Shown here one piece after another: positions 5,694 to 5,708 of a stretch of 5,708 bases of DNA. Below the pieces are notes generated by a model. That model was not told the DNA's origin and did not search any database. It was given only the letters and a program-made list of their open reading frames with translations. The translations under genes were made by a program, and so were the position numbers. Source of the DNA: Bifidobacterium breve (GTDB lineage Bacteria > Actinomycetota > Acidimicrobiia > Acidimicrobiales > Ilumatobacteraceae); assembly GCA_943325435.2 (NCBI GenBank), contig CALPPK020000094.1:1-5708 (forward strand), given 5' to 3'. Positions within the stretch are counted from its first letter, which is position 1. Each line of letters begins with the position of its first letter.

Positions 5694-5698
5694 CTCCT
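5694..5698 (-). promoter_or_regulatory. Shine-Dalgarno (AGGAG) of the small minus-strand gene
   Basis: On the minus strand GAGAGGAG is followed by CACCAC and ATG, so the AGGAG core has 6-nt spacing. It is the strongest ribosome binding site in the window and decides the start at 5687. Confidence 0.75.
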
Positions 5699-5708
5699 CT
5701 CGGTATCG

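Overview
The window looks like a bacterial chromosome segment from an actinobacterium. My best guess is an Acidimicrobiia-like lineage of moderate GC. The basis is the combination of a WS/DGAT acyltransferase, actinobacterial-style acyl-CoA dehydrogenases ending in an AGGTSQVQRNI-type tail, tightly overlapping start/stop codons, and TANNNT boxes placed 6-7 nt before start codons. The taxonomic placement is inference; nothing here is a phylogenetic marker.

Layout: (1) The first 587 bases are the N-terminal half of an acyl-CoA dehydrogenase on the minus strand, running off the left edge. (2) Bases 588-685 are a 98-bp divergent promoter region. (3) Bases 686-5554 are a five-gene plus-strand operon: an MFE-2-like short-chain dehydrogenase, a second acyl-CoA dehydrogenase, an alpha/beta hydrolase, a PAP2 membrane phosphatase and a WS/DGAT acyltransferase. 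The first four genes are joined by three 4-bp start/stop overlaps (GTGA, ATGA, ATGA). The fifth gene follows after 12 bp. (4) At the right end a 56-codon gene on the minus strand has a strong Shine-Dalgarno sequence and overlaps the last 38 bp of the WS/DGAT gene tail to tail.

How the genes may work together: the dehydrogenases and the SDR carry out two oxidation steps typical of acyl-CoA (or steroid side-chain) beta-oxidation. The hydrolase has no obvious substrate. PAP2 and WS/DGAT can be read as the last two steps of triacylglycerol synthesis (phosphatidate to diacylglycerol to triacylglycerol). The operon may therefore link acyl-CoA turnover to neutral-lipid storage, but the sequence cannot prove this. 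No enoyl-CoA hydratase, thiolase, acyl-CoA ligase or regulator gene lies in the window.

No tRNA, rRNA, CRISPR array, insertion sequence or convincing terminator was seen. The most interesting signals are the TANNNT-N6/7-ATG pattern at each of the three genes that are not translationally coupled, the small antisense-overlapping gene, and several catalytic-motif deviations.
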